Notes: a model not told the origin generated them from the letters alone. Shown: positions 1 through 7,746, counted from the stretch's first letter. The stretch is DNA of 9,205 bases from Chitinophagales bacterium (GCA_014380545.1 JACMJP010000457.1:1-9205), one strand, 5' to 3'. Program-made: numbers and translations.

Positions 1-17
1 AAAATTATTGTTCGGGT

Positions 18-69
18 AACAGATATTTAGAGGTGAAATCCAACATGCGCATGTTGTAAAAAATCTGTT
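18..69. repeat. Nested inverted repeat with a perfect 16-bp palindrome at its core
   Basis: The core CAACATGCGCATGTTG at 41-56 is its own reverse complement. It lies inside a wider inverted repeat, AACAGAT at 18-24 against ATCTGTT at 63-69, which continues with one mismatch (25 against 62) as TTT at 26-28 against AAA at 59-61. The transcript could fold into an outer stem carrying an inner six-base-pair hairpin with a GCGC loop. No clean T-run follows on either strand, so it does not look like an ordinary intrinsic terminator. The role is unknown: a regulator site, an end-of-transcript structure for a gene left of the window, or chance are all possible. Confidence 0.5.
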
Positions 70-212
70 TTCTCCGGGTAATAGTTGTAAAATAATAATT
101 GGTTAAGATTGTTATAGATGCGGGAGTTCAACTGCCGGTAAGTTTCCTCGACAATTCCGGCAGTTCTTTTCGCAAAAAAGCAGCTATATTTATTGATTAA
201 TTTTTCAACCAT
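27..212 (-). CDS. Doubtful small ORF, hypothetical 61-residue protein
   Basis: This minus-strand reading frame runs from an ATG at 212 to a stop at 27-29 and lies divergent to the ECF sigma gene. The frame is also open upstream of the ATG to 275, where a TAG closes it, so it is not the tail of a longer gene in this window. The predicted peptide is rich in Asn, Tyr and Leu, has no signal peptide or membrane helix, and shows no motif I recognise. Its last codons lie on the 16-bp palindrome at 41-56. It could be a small gene, a remnant, or a chance frame in the leader region of the sigma operon. I lean towards chance or a remnant. Confidence 0.2.
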   Translation of the reverse strand: MVEKLINKYSCFFAKRTAGIVEETYRQLNSRIYNNLNQLLFYNYYPEKTDFLQHAHVGFHL

Positions 213-282
213 ATTAGTATCACAAAAAGAAAACGAAACATATCGGATAAATAATTTTACGCCTTCAACTTTTTCCTATTGC

Positions 283-840
283 ATGACAATTGAACCCGCA
301 TTATTAAAAAAATGTGCATCGGGGGAACGGCAGGCGCAAAACAAATTATATAAACAAAGTTTCAGTTTATTAATGGGTGTTTGCAGCCGTTATACGAAAA
401 ATAAAGACGATGCCATGGCACTCCTGAATTTGGGGTTCTGCAAAATACTTATGCATGCTGATAAATATAAAGAGCATATTCCACCTGAATTATGGATGCG
501 CAGGGTCATGATAAATACTGCTATTGACGAATTCAGAAAAAACAAAAACTATAACGAACAAACGCAACTAAAAGATTTTTCCGATCATTCTGTTGAATTA
601 AGCTATGATGACAGTGAAGCGAATTTATATGATGCCAAAATTGAAAGTGAAAGATTACAGCAAATGTTAAATGAATTACCAAATATTACCGGAAAAGTTT
701 TTAACCTGTTTGCAATTGACGGATATAGCCATAAAGAAATTGCAGAACTATTGGGTATGAGTGAAGGAACAAGCAAATGGCATGTGAACAATGCAAGAAC
801 ATTATTAAAACAAATGCTAAAAGAAAGTTATGTAATATAA
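283..840 (+). CDS. ECF-type RNA polymerase sigma-70 factor
   Basis: The protein has 185 residues, typical for an extracytoplasmic-function sigma factor, which has only the sigma2 and sigma4 domains. The N-terminus (residues ~7-25, LLKKCASGERQAQNKLYKQ) is the usual Bacteroidota ECF opening. Residues ~20-90 are sigma2, including YTKNKDDAMALLNLGFCKIL and a WMRRVMINTAIDEFRK segment. Residues ~123-177 are sigma4, with LPNITGKVFNLFAIDG followed by the helix-turn-helix YSHKEIAELLGMSEGTSKWHV. I chose the ATG at 283; the frame opens earlier at a TTG at 193, but those 30 residues do not resemble the family. The anti-sigma gene starts 15 bp after the stop, so the two are almost certainly co-transcribed. 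The sigma factor would direct RNA polymerase to its regulon when released by that partner, and autoregulation is likely by analogy. I could not identify its promoter with confidence. Confidence 0.93.
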   Translation: MTIEPALLKKCASGERQAQNKLYKQSFSLLMGVCSRYTKNKDDAMALLNLGFCKILMHADKYKEHIPPELWMRRVMINTAIDEFRKNKNYNEQTQLKDFSDHSVELSYDDSEANLYDAKIESERLQQMLNELPNITGKVFNLFAIDGYSHKEIAELLGMSEGTSKWHVNNARTLLKQMLKESYVI

Positions 841-855
841 ATTTTTACAAAGAAA

Positions 856-2526
856 ATGAGTAACAAAAAGAACGATATTAATAAAGATCAAATTGACGAT
901 TTGTTCAGGGACAAGTTGGAAAATCGTTCATTTGAATTTAAAGAAGAATACTGGAACGATGCTGAAACAATGATTGAAGAGTTTGAAAAAAGCGGGGCGC
1001 TTAAAAGAAAAAAACGGCGGAGAGCTTTATTTTTATGGAGCATTGCATCAATTGTTTTAGTTATTGCAGCACTCCTCTTCCTGAAACCTTCAGGAAATGA
1101 AAAGGAAATTGCAGAAGCTACCGGCAATGAACATACAGAAACTAAAAATTCATCAGGAAATAATGTTGATGAAAATAAAAACAATGCATCCGATTTTAAT
1201 TCAGACAAAAAAGAAATTACTATTATAAACGCTGAAGATACACTTCCTTTGAAAATTAATACCACTCAGCAATTAAATCCGGAGCAGGATAATTTGAACG
1301 GATACAAGGATCGTGGGATCCAAAATTCAAACAATGCACAAACATCAGAAAAAACAAAAAAGAACAACAACGCATCTATTGTCCATACTTCAGAAAACAT
1401 AGAAAGTGATAATTTATCAAATTCAAAAATTGATGAAAATGAAAGAACAGATTTGAGTAAAAATGAGAATTCAACTCCAAATAAAGAAAAAACAAAATCG
1501 AATACATCGAACAAAGAAAATGTTAATGTAGCTGATGATAATTCCATTTCTGAGAATGACTCCAATACCGGCAAAAAAGATAATACCGTTGAAAACAATG
1601 GTAATAAGGAATTAATAACAACAGATCCAGTGCAAACCTTTAGTGATAATATAACATTAAATAATACCGGCGATAGTTTGATTAAAGAAACTACATTAAA
1701 TATTGCCGACAGTGCAGGAATTTATTTGGAAAACGATCCGCTGGCCCTCGATAAAAAAATTGAATGGTTTGTTGGTGCACATTTCGGATTTGATTATGTT
1801 ACAAAAACATTCAGGCCATCAGGCTCAAATACCGCAAGCAATTTTTCTCCCAATCAGAGTTACATTGAACAAAGAGAAACCCAGGAGTCTTCCATACTTA
1901 TTTCTGGCCTTGGATTTACCGGAGGTATTGCAATAAATAAATTTAATATTTCAACAGGTTTTAATTCTTACAGACTTGGGGAAGATGTTAATTATTCTAT
2001 TCAGTCATCTTATATTGATTCATTAATAAACCCGAATTATGTATTTGTTGGTGCAGATACAACTTATATTGATTCTATTTCGACAATAATTGATACAGTT
2101 ATTTATTATTATGATACTTCCTACACGGTTTCTTACGAAACAACTGATACATTAATAACTGAAACAGAAACGAATTTGCTTTCTTATTTTGAAATTCCAT
2201 TATTATTTGGTTATGTAATTGAAAAAGGAAAATGGAGCATTAATTTACAAACGGGCCCTTCCATTAGTATTTATCGTTTTGCTTCCGGAAATTCTATCAC
2301 AGAAACATTAGATGCCTTAGCACCGCTTGAAAACAGTAATACATTTTCCAAAACAACATTTAACTGGCTGTTCACTCCATCTGTTAGTTACGCAATAAAA
2401 GAAAATCTTGAGTTGCAGTTACAACCCTGGCTTCGCTGGAATATTACATCTGCAGTCAAAGATTCAAATTACGAACTTAGATATCAATCTTACGGTTTAC
2501 ATATTGGTTTGTTGTATCATTTTTAA
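856..2526 (+). CDS. Trans-envelope anti-sigma factor: cytoplasmic head, inner-membrane helix, long disordered linker, outer-membrane barrel
   Basis: The protein has 556 residues. Residues 1-56 are charged and probably helical (DLFRDKLENRSFEFKEEYW), as in Bacteroidota anti-sigma proteins, and end in a basic KRKKRRR stop. Residues 57-76 form one transmembrane helix (ALFLWSIASIVLVIAALLFL). Residues ~80-298 are low-complexity, rich in Asn, Ser, Lys, Asp, Glu and Thr. Residues ~303-556 are an outer-membrane barrel of the Bacteroidota beta-barrel type, ending in LLYHF with a C-terminal aromatic residue as in a barrel-assembly signal. I count eight likely strands (303-314, 346-360, 361-373, 441-454, 458-473, 500-514, 516-531, 545-556). 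Gaps alternate between long (expected outside) and short (expected periplasmic). There is no N-terminal signal peptide; the internal helix is the membrane signal. Inference: the head holds the upstream sigma factor and the barrel senses an envelope or surface condition. The layout matches what I recall of the Dma family of Bacteroides thetaiotaomicron. The ligand is unknown. Confidence 0.85.
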   Translation: MSNKKNDINKDQIDDLFRDKLENRSFEFKEEYWNDAETMIEEFEKSGALKRKKRRRALFLWSIASIVLVIAALLFLKPSGNEKEIAEATGNEHTETKNSSGNNVDENKNNASDFNSDKKEITIINAEDTLPLKINTTQQLNPEQDNLNGYKDRGIQNSNNAQTSEKTKKNNNASIVHTSENIESDNLSNSKIDENERTDLSKNENSTPNKEKTKSNTSNKENVNVADDNSISENDSNTGKKDNTVENNGNKELITTDPVQTFSDNITLNNTGDSLIKETTLNIADSAGIYLENDPLALDKKIEWFVGAHFGFDYVTKTFRPSGSNTASNFSPNQSYIEQRETQESSILISGLGFTGGIAINKFNISTGFNSYRLGEDVNYSIQSSYIDSLINPNYVFVGADTTYIDSISTIIDTVIYYYDTSYTVSYETTDTLITETETNLLSYFEIPLLFGYVIEKGKWSINLQTGPSISIYRFASGNSITETLDALAPLENSNTFSKTTFNWLFTPSVSYAIKENLELQLQPWLRWNITSAVKDSNYELRYQSYGLHIGLLYHF

Positions 2527-2577
2527 TAAGAAAAGTTAAATAATTTTAGAAATATTATTTTCAGAGTAAATTGCAGC

Positions 2578-3990
2578 ATGTGTTGTAAAAAGATACATCT
2601 GCTTTTATATTTCGCATTCAATCTTTCACTTTTATTGAATGCGCAAAATAATTTTCTAAAAGGCGGTATCACAGATTCAGTTATTTGCAAACCACACTCT
2701 GAAAATAACTATGCTGTATTTCTGCCTTCCGTTTATTCAGAAGAAAATGCGTATCCCGTAATTTTTATTCATGACCCCGGTGCAAGAGGAAAATTAGCTA
2801 CAGAAGTTTTTGCCCATGCTGCAGAGAAATATAAATATATCCTTGCATGCAGTAATGTAATACAAAATGGAACGGACGGAAATAAATTGATGGCAGCTTC
2901 ACAAATAATGCAACAGGATGTGCAGCAAAAATTTTCCATTGATACAAGCAGAATATATCTGTGCGGGTTTTCAGGTGGTTCAAGACTGTCAACTGCAATT
3001 GCCCTTCAGCAAAAAAATTTTAAAGGGGTTATTGCTGTAGGTGCTGGTTTACCTTATGCAACACTCGACAGAAAAAAATTGAATGATAATATTATTTACG
3101 CATGTGCTTTCGGAACAACAGATATGAATTATCTGGAAATGCTTGATCTCACAGAAATGCTGCGCCGGCAATCAGTAACTGTAAGAACATTTGAATTTAA
3201 TGGCGGACATGAATGGTGCGATTCATCCACTGCAATGCATATTTTTGAATGGTTACAGTTTCAGGAAATGAAAAAAGGTACATTAAAAAAAGATCAATCA
3301 TTTATTGATTCCATTTTAAACGTTTATAATAAGCATCTTGAAGATAAGCTTTTAGAAAAAGATTTTTTCCATTCCCTTATTTTATATAATGATCTTCTGT
3401 CTGATGCCTTGAATATTTCTTCAACTTCATTCATTGGGAAAGATATTCAGAATAATTTGCAGAGTAATGAAGCATTAAAACAAATTCAGACAGTACAGAA
3501 TATAATTGATAATGAAGAGCAAGAGAGAAATAATTATCTTCTCTATATATATAACCGTTTACCCGGAATTATAATTTACGATTCAACACTTTTAAAAAAT
3601 GATGTTTGGTGGAAACAAACTTCAAAAAAACTAAAGAAAGCAATCGAGGAGAAGAAAAATACTTATGAAGCAGAAAGTGCAGCAAGATTATATGATATAC
3701 TTTTGAGAACATGCTGGGAACAGGGAGATGTTTATTTTTCTCAAAATAATTTCACTGCGGCAAAAGAAATGTATCAGCTTAATACCTTGGTAGATAGTGA
3801 AAACAAATATGCATGGTTAGGCCTTGCAAAGGCAGAAGCCCTGCTGCAGCATGAGAAGGCTGCATTAGTTGCACTGGATAAGGCCGTGGAGTGTGGACTT
3901 AAAAACAAGACTTACCTCCAAAATGAAACTGCATTTAACAGTTTGAGAGACTCGAAGAAATTTAAGCAGTTGCTTGCAGAGATAGAATAA
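2578..3990 (+). CDS. Secreted alpha/beta-hydrolase (esterase/PHB-depolymerase-like) with C-terminal helical/TPR region
   Basis: The protein has 470 residues. Residues 1-23 form a Sec signal peptide (KKIHLLLYFAFNLSLLLNAQ), so the product acts in the periplasm or outside. Residues ~45-232 are an alpha/beta-hydrolase fold: HDPGARG (65-71) at the oxyanion-loop position, nucleophile elbow GFSGG with Ser132, a likely acid Asp182 in GTTDMNY, and a likely catalytic His211 in GGHEW. All three triad residues appear present, so it is probably active. Residues ~240-470 are helical; ~379-440 read as TPR-like repeats (EQGDVYFSQNNFTAAKEMYQ), and the end AFNSLRDSKKFKQLL resembles the final motif of many TPR domains. 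The substrate cannot be read from sequence; an ester or polyester is the family default. The gene starts 51 bp after the anti-sigma gene on the same strand with no strong terminator between, so it may be in that operon and linked to envelope sensing. Confidence 0.8.
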   Translation: MCCKKIHLLLYFAFNLSLLLNAQNNFLKGGITDSVICKPHSENNYAVFLPSVYSEENAYPVIFIHDPGARGKLATEVFAHAAEKYKYILACSNVIQNGTDGNKLMAASQIMQQDVQQKFSIDTSRIYLCGFSGGSRLSTAIALQQKNFKGVIAVGAGLPYATLDRKKLNDNIIYACAFGTTDMNYLEMLDLTEMLRRQSVTVRTFEFNGGHEWCDSSTAMHIFEWLQFQEMKKGTLKKDQSFIDSILNVYNKHLEDKLLEKDFFHSLILYNDLLSDALNISSTSFIGKDIQNNLQSNEALKQIQTVQNIIDNEEQERNNYLLYIYNRLPGIIIYDSTLLKNDVWWKQTSKKLKKAIEEKKNTYEAESAARLYDILLRTCWEQGDVYFSQNNFTAAKEMYQLNTLVDSENKYAWLGLAKAEALLQHEKAALVALDKAVECGLKNKTYLQNETAFNSLRDSKKFKQLLAEIE

Positions 3991-4064
3991 ATATAAAAGG
4001 TCATCATACAACTTTTTGAATGCCTCCTTTATCTTTACCTTGCCGGTACAGTTTATAAATTCTT

Positions 4065-5642
4065 ATGGTAGCCAAAGACAGCACATTCAAATTAGTAAAA
4101 TCACTTACACCAAGTGAGAAACGCTATTTCCAATTATTTGCTTCTATTACAGAAGGTGAAAAAAATTATTTATTGATTTTTGAGGAGATGGAAAAAATGG
4201 AAGTGTATAATGAACGCATTATAAAAGAAAAATATAAAGCAAAAAAACTTGCAAAAAACCTCACTTTTGAAAAATTGTATCTGCAGAAAATGATACTGAA
4301 AGCATTGCGCAATTACCACGGCAATGATGAAACAAGTTATGTTACGCATTATGCAGACATAGAAATATTAATTGAAAAAGGTTTGCCTGAATTATTAGAT
4401 CCCTTATTAAAAAAATATAAACAGCTTACTATAGATAAAGAACAATGGTTGGAACATTTGATCTTGACAACCTACGAATATAAGAATGCAGGGCGCAGGC
4501 AGGATTCAGCATGGTTTGAAAAAAACATGGAGCAATATGCAAAAAACCATGCATACACAATAGAACAACTGCGCATTACATCATATCTCAAGAATACATA
4601 TAACCTTATGATCCTGATTATGCGCAGGGAGAAATTCAATAGCCATGTGCGTATACAAAATATGTTAAATGAAATATTTAATAAGCAGATATACGATGAA
4701 ATGAAACCAAACCTGAACACACACAATGCTTTTTATTTGAATATTTTGTACAACACTTATCTTGTGATGACAGGAGGGCTACTACCTGCTATTGATCTTG
4801 GCAAAAAAGAATTACAACGCATTTATAATAATAAACATGAATTTAATGCAGTCGGCTTGCAGAATTATTTACTGATGGCAAACAATCATGCAAAAAATCT
4901 TTTAACAGAAGGTTTATTTAAAGAAGCAATTTATCATGCTAACAAAATGTATGAAATATTGCAGCTTAAAGACCATAAAAATAAAGACCTGCTAGTGAAA
5001 GCCAATTTAATGTTCTGGGTCGAAATAAATATTATGGCTTTAACTTTAAATGGAAACTTTACTGCGGCACAGCAATTTTATACAGACAACAAAAAAATAA
5101 TTCTCTCTTTAGGTAATATTGGTGGCAGGGAATTTAAAACACTTCTTGATTATTACAGGGCATTATACGAATTCGGGAAAGGGAAATATGATGTTGTCCT
5201 TGAAATAATAGGTGATATAAAGGAAACAATGCAGCATGTCATTCTTTCATCTGAGTCGCAGCTGACACCGGTTTTATATATTATGGCACATCTGGAAAAA
5301 GGGAATTTTCAATATCTCGAAAATTTCCTGCGCAGCACAAAAAGATTTTATGCAAAACAACATGTTGAACTCACTTCCATTGCACTTACACATAAAATAT
5401 TCGGCGAATACATTAAATATAAAAATACAGTCTCATTTAAAGAAAAATGTAAAGGTTGGCTTAAAATGATACACGAAAAAAGCGAAGAACCTTATGAACA
5501 TAATTTCTTGAGAAAAACATTAGTGCGCCAGTGGCTCTTATCAAAATATTATAATCTGCCTATGGAAAAAATAACAAAGGATGACGCACCGTATTTCAGG
5601 TACCAGCTGAAAAGGGAAGATGCTGTTTTGTTATATGATTAA
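4065..5642 (+). CDS. Uncharacterised all-helical (TPR-like) Bacteroidota protein
   Basis: The protein has 525 residues starting at an ATG. I do not recognise a named family. The N-terminus (STFKLVKSLTPSEKRYFQLFAS, residues 6-27) is distinctive and I believe it recurs in hypothetical proteins of Bacteroidota. Residues 1-85 form a charged helical head. The rest is a series of amphipathic helices with TPR-like spacing, for example residues ~270-345 and ~345-400. There is no signal peptide or membrane helix, so it is probably cytoplasmic. Catalytic motifs are absent, which suggests a protein-protein scaffold. It lies 74 bp after the hydrolase on the same strand, and that gap has no clear terminator or well-spaced Bacteroidota promoter, so it could be read through from the operon or have its own start. 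Its stop codon (5640-5642) touches the stop codon of the convergent topoisomerase gene. Function unknown. Confidence 0.8.
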   Translation: MVAKDSTFKLVKSLTPSEKRYFQLFASITEGEKNYLLIFEEMEKMEVYNERIIKEKYKAKKLAKNLTFEKLYLQKMILKALRNYHGNDETSYVTHYADIEILIEKGLPELLDPLLKKYKQLTIDKEQWLEHLILTTYEYKNAGRRQDSAWFEKNMEQYAKNHAYTIEQLRITSYLKNTYNLMILIMRREKFNSHVRIQNMLNEIFNKQIYDEMKPNLNTHNAFYLNILYNTYLVMTGGLLPAIDLGKKELQRIYNNKHEFNAVGLQNYLLMANNHAKNLLTEGLFKEAIYHANKMYEILQLKDHKNKDLLVKANLMFWVEINIMALTLNGNFTAAQQFYTDNKKIILSLGNIGGREFKTLLDYYRALYEFGKGKYDVVLEIIGDIKETMQHVILSSESQLTPVLYIMAHLEKGNFQYLENFLRSTKRFYAKQHVELTSIALTHKIFGEYIKYKNTVSFKEKCKGWLKMIHEKSEEPYEHNFLRKTLVRQWLLSKYYNLPMEKITKDDAPYFRYQLKREDAVLLYD

Positions 5643-7520
5643 TTATTCCTCCACCGCCAATTCAATTTCTTCCACAACATCTTTTTCTACCCGTAAATGA
5701 TCAATAATAAATATCTGGCGTTGTGGAGTATTTTTTCCCATGTAATATTCCAGCGTATGCTGTATTGTTTGCTCCTTGCCTACTATCACAGGATCCAGCC
5801 TGATGTTTTCATTTATAAATCCTGCAAATTCATCAGGCGAAATTTCTCCCAAACCTTTAAATCTTGTTATCTCAGGTTTGCCGCCAAGTTTTTTTATTGC
5901 ATTTTGTTTTTCTGTTTCGCTGTAGCAATAAATTGTTTCTTTTTTATTTCTCACCCTGAACAAAGGCGTTTGCAAAATATATAAATGCCCGTTCTTTACA
6001 ACATCAGGAAAAAATTGTAAAAAGAATGTGAGCAATAATAAACGGATGTGCAAACCATCCACATCAGCATCCGTTGCAACCACAATTTTATTATAGCGCA
6101 AACCCTCAATGCCATCTTCAATATTTAATGCATGCTGCAATAAATTAAATTCTTCATTTTCATATACTACTTTTTTTGTCAGCCCGAAAACATTCAAGGG
6201 TTTTCCCTTTAAAGAAAATACAGCCTGTGTTTCCACATTTCTTGCTTTCGTAATACTTCCGCTGGCACTATCCCCTTCCGTAATAAATAAAGTAGAGTCA
6301 TTTGATTTTTCATGTTTGTCCTCACCATAATGAAACCTGCAGTCTCTTAATTTTTTATTATGCAGGTTTGCTTTCTTCGCCCGTTCATTCGCAAGTTTTT
6401 TTATTCCGGCAATTTCTTTTCTTTCCCTTTCACTTTGTAAAATTCTTTTTAATAACGCATCAGCAGTTTGCGGATTGCGGTGCAGAAATTCATCTAATTC
6501 TTTTTTCAGAAAATCAACGACAAAGCTGCGCACAGCAATTTTTCCATCAGGAGCCATATTAATAGAACCCAATTTTGTTTTTGTCTGGCTTTCAAAAACA
6601 GGCTCCTGCACACGGATAGCAATTGCCGCAACAATTGCCTGACGCACATCTGCCGAATCAAAATCTTTTTTATAAAATTCCCGCACAGTTTTCACAATCC
6701 CTTCACGAAATGCAGCAAGGTGCGTTCCGCCCTGCGTTGTATATTGCCCGTTCACGAAAGAATAATATTCTTCGCTGTATTCATTGGCATGCGTTAAGGC
6801 AACTTCAATATCCTCTCCCTTTATTTGAATAATAGGATAGCGCAATTCCTCTTCATTTGTTTTTCTTTTTAAGAGATCAAGCAAACCATGTTGCGAATAA
6901 TATTTTTGCCCGTTGAAATTAATGGTGAGCCCGGCATTTAAATACACATAATTCCACAAAAGGTTGTCGAGGTATTCAGGAATAAAATGAAAATTTTTAA
7001 AGATGACACTGTCAGGAATAAAATTTACAAGAGTGCCGTCTTTCTCATCTGTTTTTTGCAGTGCATTATCTTTTCTTAAAATACCTTTTTCAAATTCTGC
7101 CAGTTTTGTTTTTCCTTCCCTGAAAGCCTGCACTTTAAAATAATTACTCAGTGCATTCACCGCTTTTGTTCCCACACCATTTAAGCCCACAGATTTTTGA
7201 AATGCCGCAGTATCATATTTTGCTCCGGTGTTCATCACACTCACACAATCAATTACTTTTCCCAGCGGAATGCCCCTGCCATAATCACGAACCGTAACAG
7301 CATTTTTATCAATGCTGATGTCAATTTTTTTTCCGTAACCCATCATATATTCATCAATAGAATTATCCACCACCTCTTTCACCAGCACATAAATGCCATC
7401 ATCAGGCGCTGAGCCATCACCCAGCTTACCAATATACATTCCGGGGCGCATGCGCATGTGCTCTATCCAGTCCAGGGTGCGCACATGTTCTTCACTGTAA
7501 TTGTAATTTGTGTTAGCCAT
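5643..7520 (-). CDS. parE: Type IIA DNA topoisomerase subunit B (topoisomerase IV ParE-type)
   Basis: The protein has 625 residues from the ATG at 7520. This is the ATPase and TOPRIM subunit, which with the A subunit (ParC) passes one duplex through another to decatenate and relax DNA. The GHKL ATPase domain spans ~15-200: MRPGMYIG (24-31), VKEVVDNSIDE with the catalytic-type Glu49 and Mg-binding Asn53, DYGRGIP (79-85) and the GLNGVGTKA lid (112-120). The transducer domain follows, with QTKTKLGS (312-319). TOPRIM spans ~410-525: EGDSASG with Glu415, PLNVFG, and ATDADVDG with Asp484/486/488. RFKGLGEISPDEF (553-565) is the C-terminal signature. The frame extends 49 residues further to 7667, but that extension lacks family similarity. 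I prefer ParE to GyrB from overall length and the C-terminal wording typical of Bacteroidota ParE; both are close paralogues and a GyrB call is not excluded. The A subunit is not in the window. Confidence 0.9.
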   Translation of the reverse strand: MANTNYNYSEEHVRTLDWIEHMRMRPGMYIGKLGDGSAPDDGIYVLVKEVVDNSIDEYMMGYGKKIDISIDKNAVTVRDYGRGIPLGKVIDCVSVMNTGAKYDTAAFQKSVGLNGVGTKAVNALSNYFKVQAFREGKTKLAEFEKGILRKDNALQKTDEKDGTLVNFIPDSVIFKNFHFIPEYLDNLLWNYVYLNAGLTINFNGQKYYSQHGLLDLLKRKTNEEELRYPIIQIKGEDIEVALTHANEYSEEYYSFVNGQYTTQGGTHLAAFREGIVKTVREFYKKDFDSADVRQAIVAAIAIRVQEPVFESQTKTKLGSINMAPDGKIAVRSFVVDFLKKELDEFLHRNPQTADALLKRILQSERERKEIAGIKKLANERAKKANLHNKKLRDCRFHYGEDKHEKSNDSTLFITEGDSASGSITKARNVETQAVFSLKGKPLNVFGLTKKVVYENEEFNLLQHALNIEDGIEGLRYNKIVVATDADVDGLHIRLLLLTFFLQFFPDVVKNGHLYILQTPLFRVRNKKETIYCYSETEKQNAIKKLGGKPEITRFKGLGEISPDEFAGFINENIRLDPVIVGKEQTIQHTLEYYMGKNTPQRQIFIIDHLRVEKDVVEEIELAVEE

Positions 7521-7746
7521 GTATGTAAAATTAAAAGACAGGAATAAATACCGGAAGCGGAGATATAAACACAAAAAGCATAACGCAAAAAATTTTGGGC
7601 AGCATGTTTTTCTTTTTTCGGTTTCTGTTGTCCTGCTGTTCGCTTTATCTTTTGCACCAACGCTCAAAGCTCAAGGCAAAAGGATATCGCTGCCATCAGG
7701 TGCAGAAAGTTATCGTGTTATAATCGTTACCAATAAAATAATATGA
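7519..7746 (+). CDS. Doubtful 75-residue ORF with a signal-peptide-like segment
   Basis: The frame starts at an ATG (7519) that overlaps the divergent parE start codon by two bases, within CATG at 7518-7521. The peptide has a long, very basic N-terminus (KDRNKYRKRRYKHKKH, residues 6-21), then a hydrophobic stretch at ~31-49 (VFLFSVSVVLLFALSFAP) ending in TLKAQG, the kind of junction seen at Bacteroidota signal-peptidase sites. Only ~22 residues follow before the stop. I see no frameshifted continuation downstream in a second frame. It could be a tiny exported peptide, the stub of a lost secreted protein, or a chance frame in the parE leader. The overlap of the two start codons argues against normal expression of both. 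Confidence 0.25.
   Translation: MYVKLKDRNKYRKRRYKHKKHNAKNFGQHVFLFSVSVVLLFALSFAPTLKAQGKRISLPSGAESYRVIIVTNKII

Noticed and set aside
193..282. N-terminal extension of the sigma factor from a TTG at 193
   Set aside because: The 30 extra residues do not resemble the ECF family, whereas the ATG at 283 gives a standard opening and length.
888..1598. Two minus-strand reading frames opposite the anti-sigma gene
   Set aside because: They are Ser/Phe-rich mirror frames of the Asn/Ser/Lys/Glu-rich linker and head, with no features of their own.
2540..2562. AT-only inverted repeat between the anti-sigma and hydrolase genes as a terminator
   Set aside because: The stem is short and made only of A-T pairs, with no T-run, so it is unlikely to stop transcription.
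4015..4037. TTTG and TATCTTTA ahead of the helical-repeat gene as a promoter
   Set aside because: Each element looks acceptable, but they are only 11 bp apart instead of about 19-21.
5697..7412. Several plus-strand frames opposite parE
   Set aside because: They lie wholly inside a strongly conserved gene and show no domain or signal.
7543..7575. Possible parE promoter on the minus strand: TTTG (7572-7575), 21 bp, TATTTATT (7543-7550)
   Set aside because: The -33 element and spacing fit the Bacteroidota pattern, but the -7 element matches only 4 of 6 consensus positions in an AT-rich region where this is expected by chance.
7521..7667. 49-residue N-terminal extension of the topoisomerase subunit
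   Set aside because: Residues are Cys/Phe/Leu-rich with no family similarity; the ATG at 7520 leads straight into a normal ParE/GyrB N-terminus.
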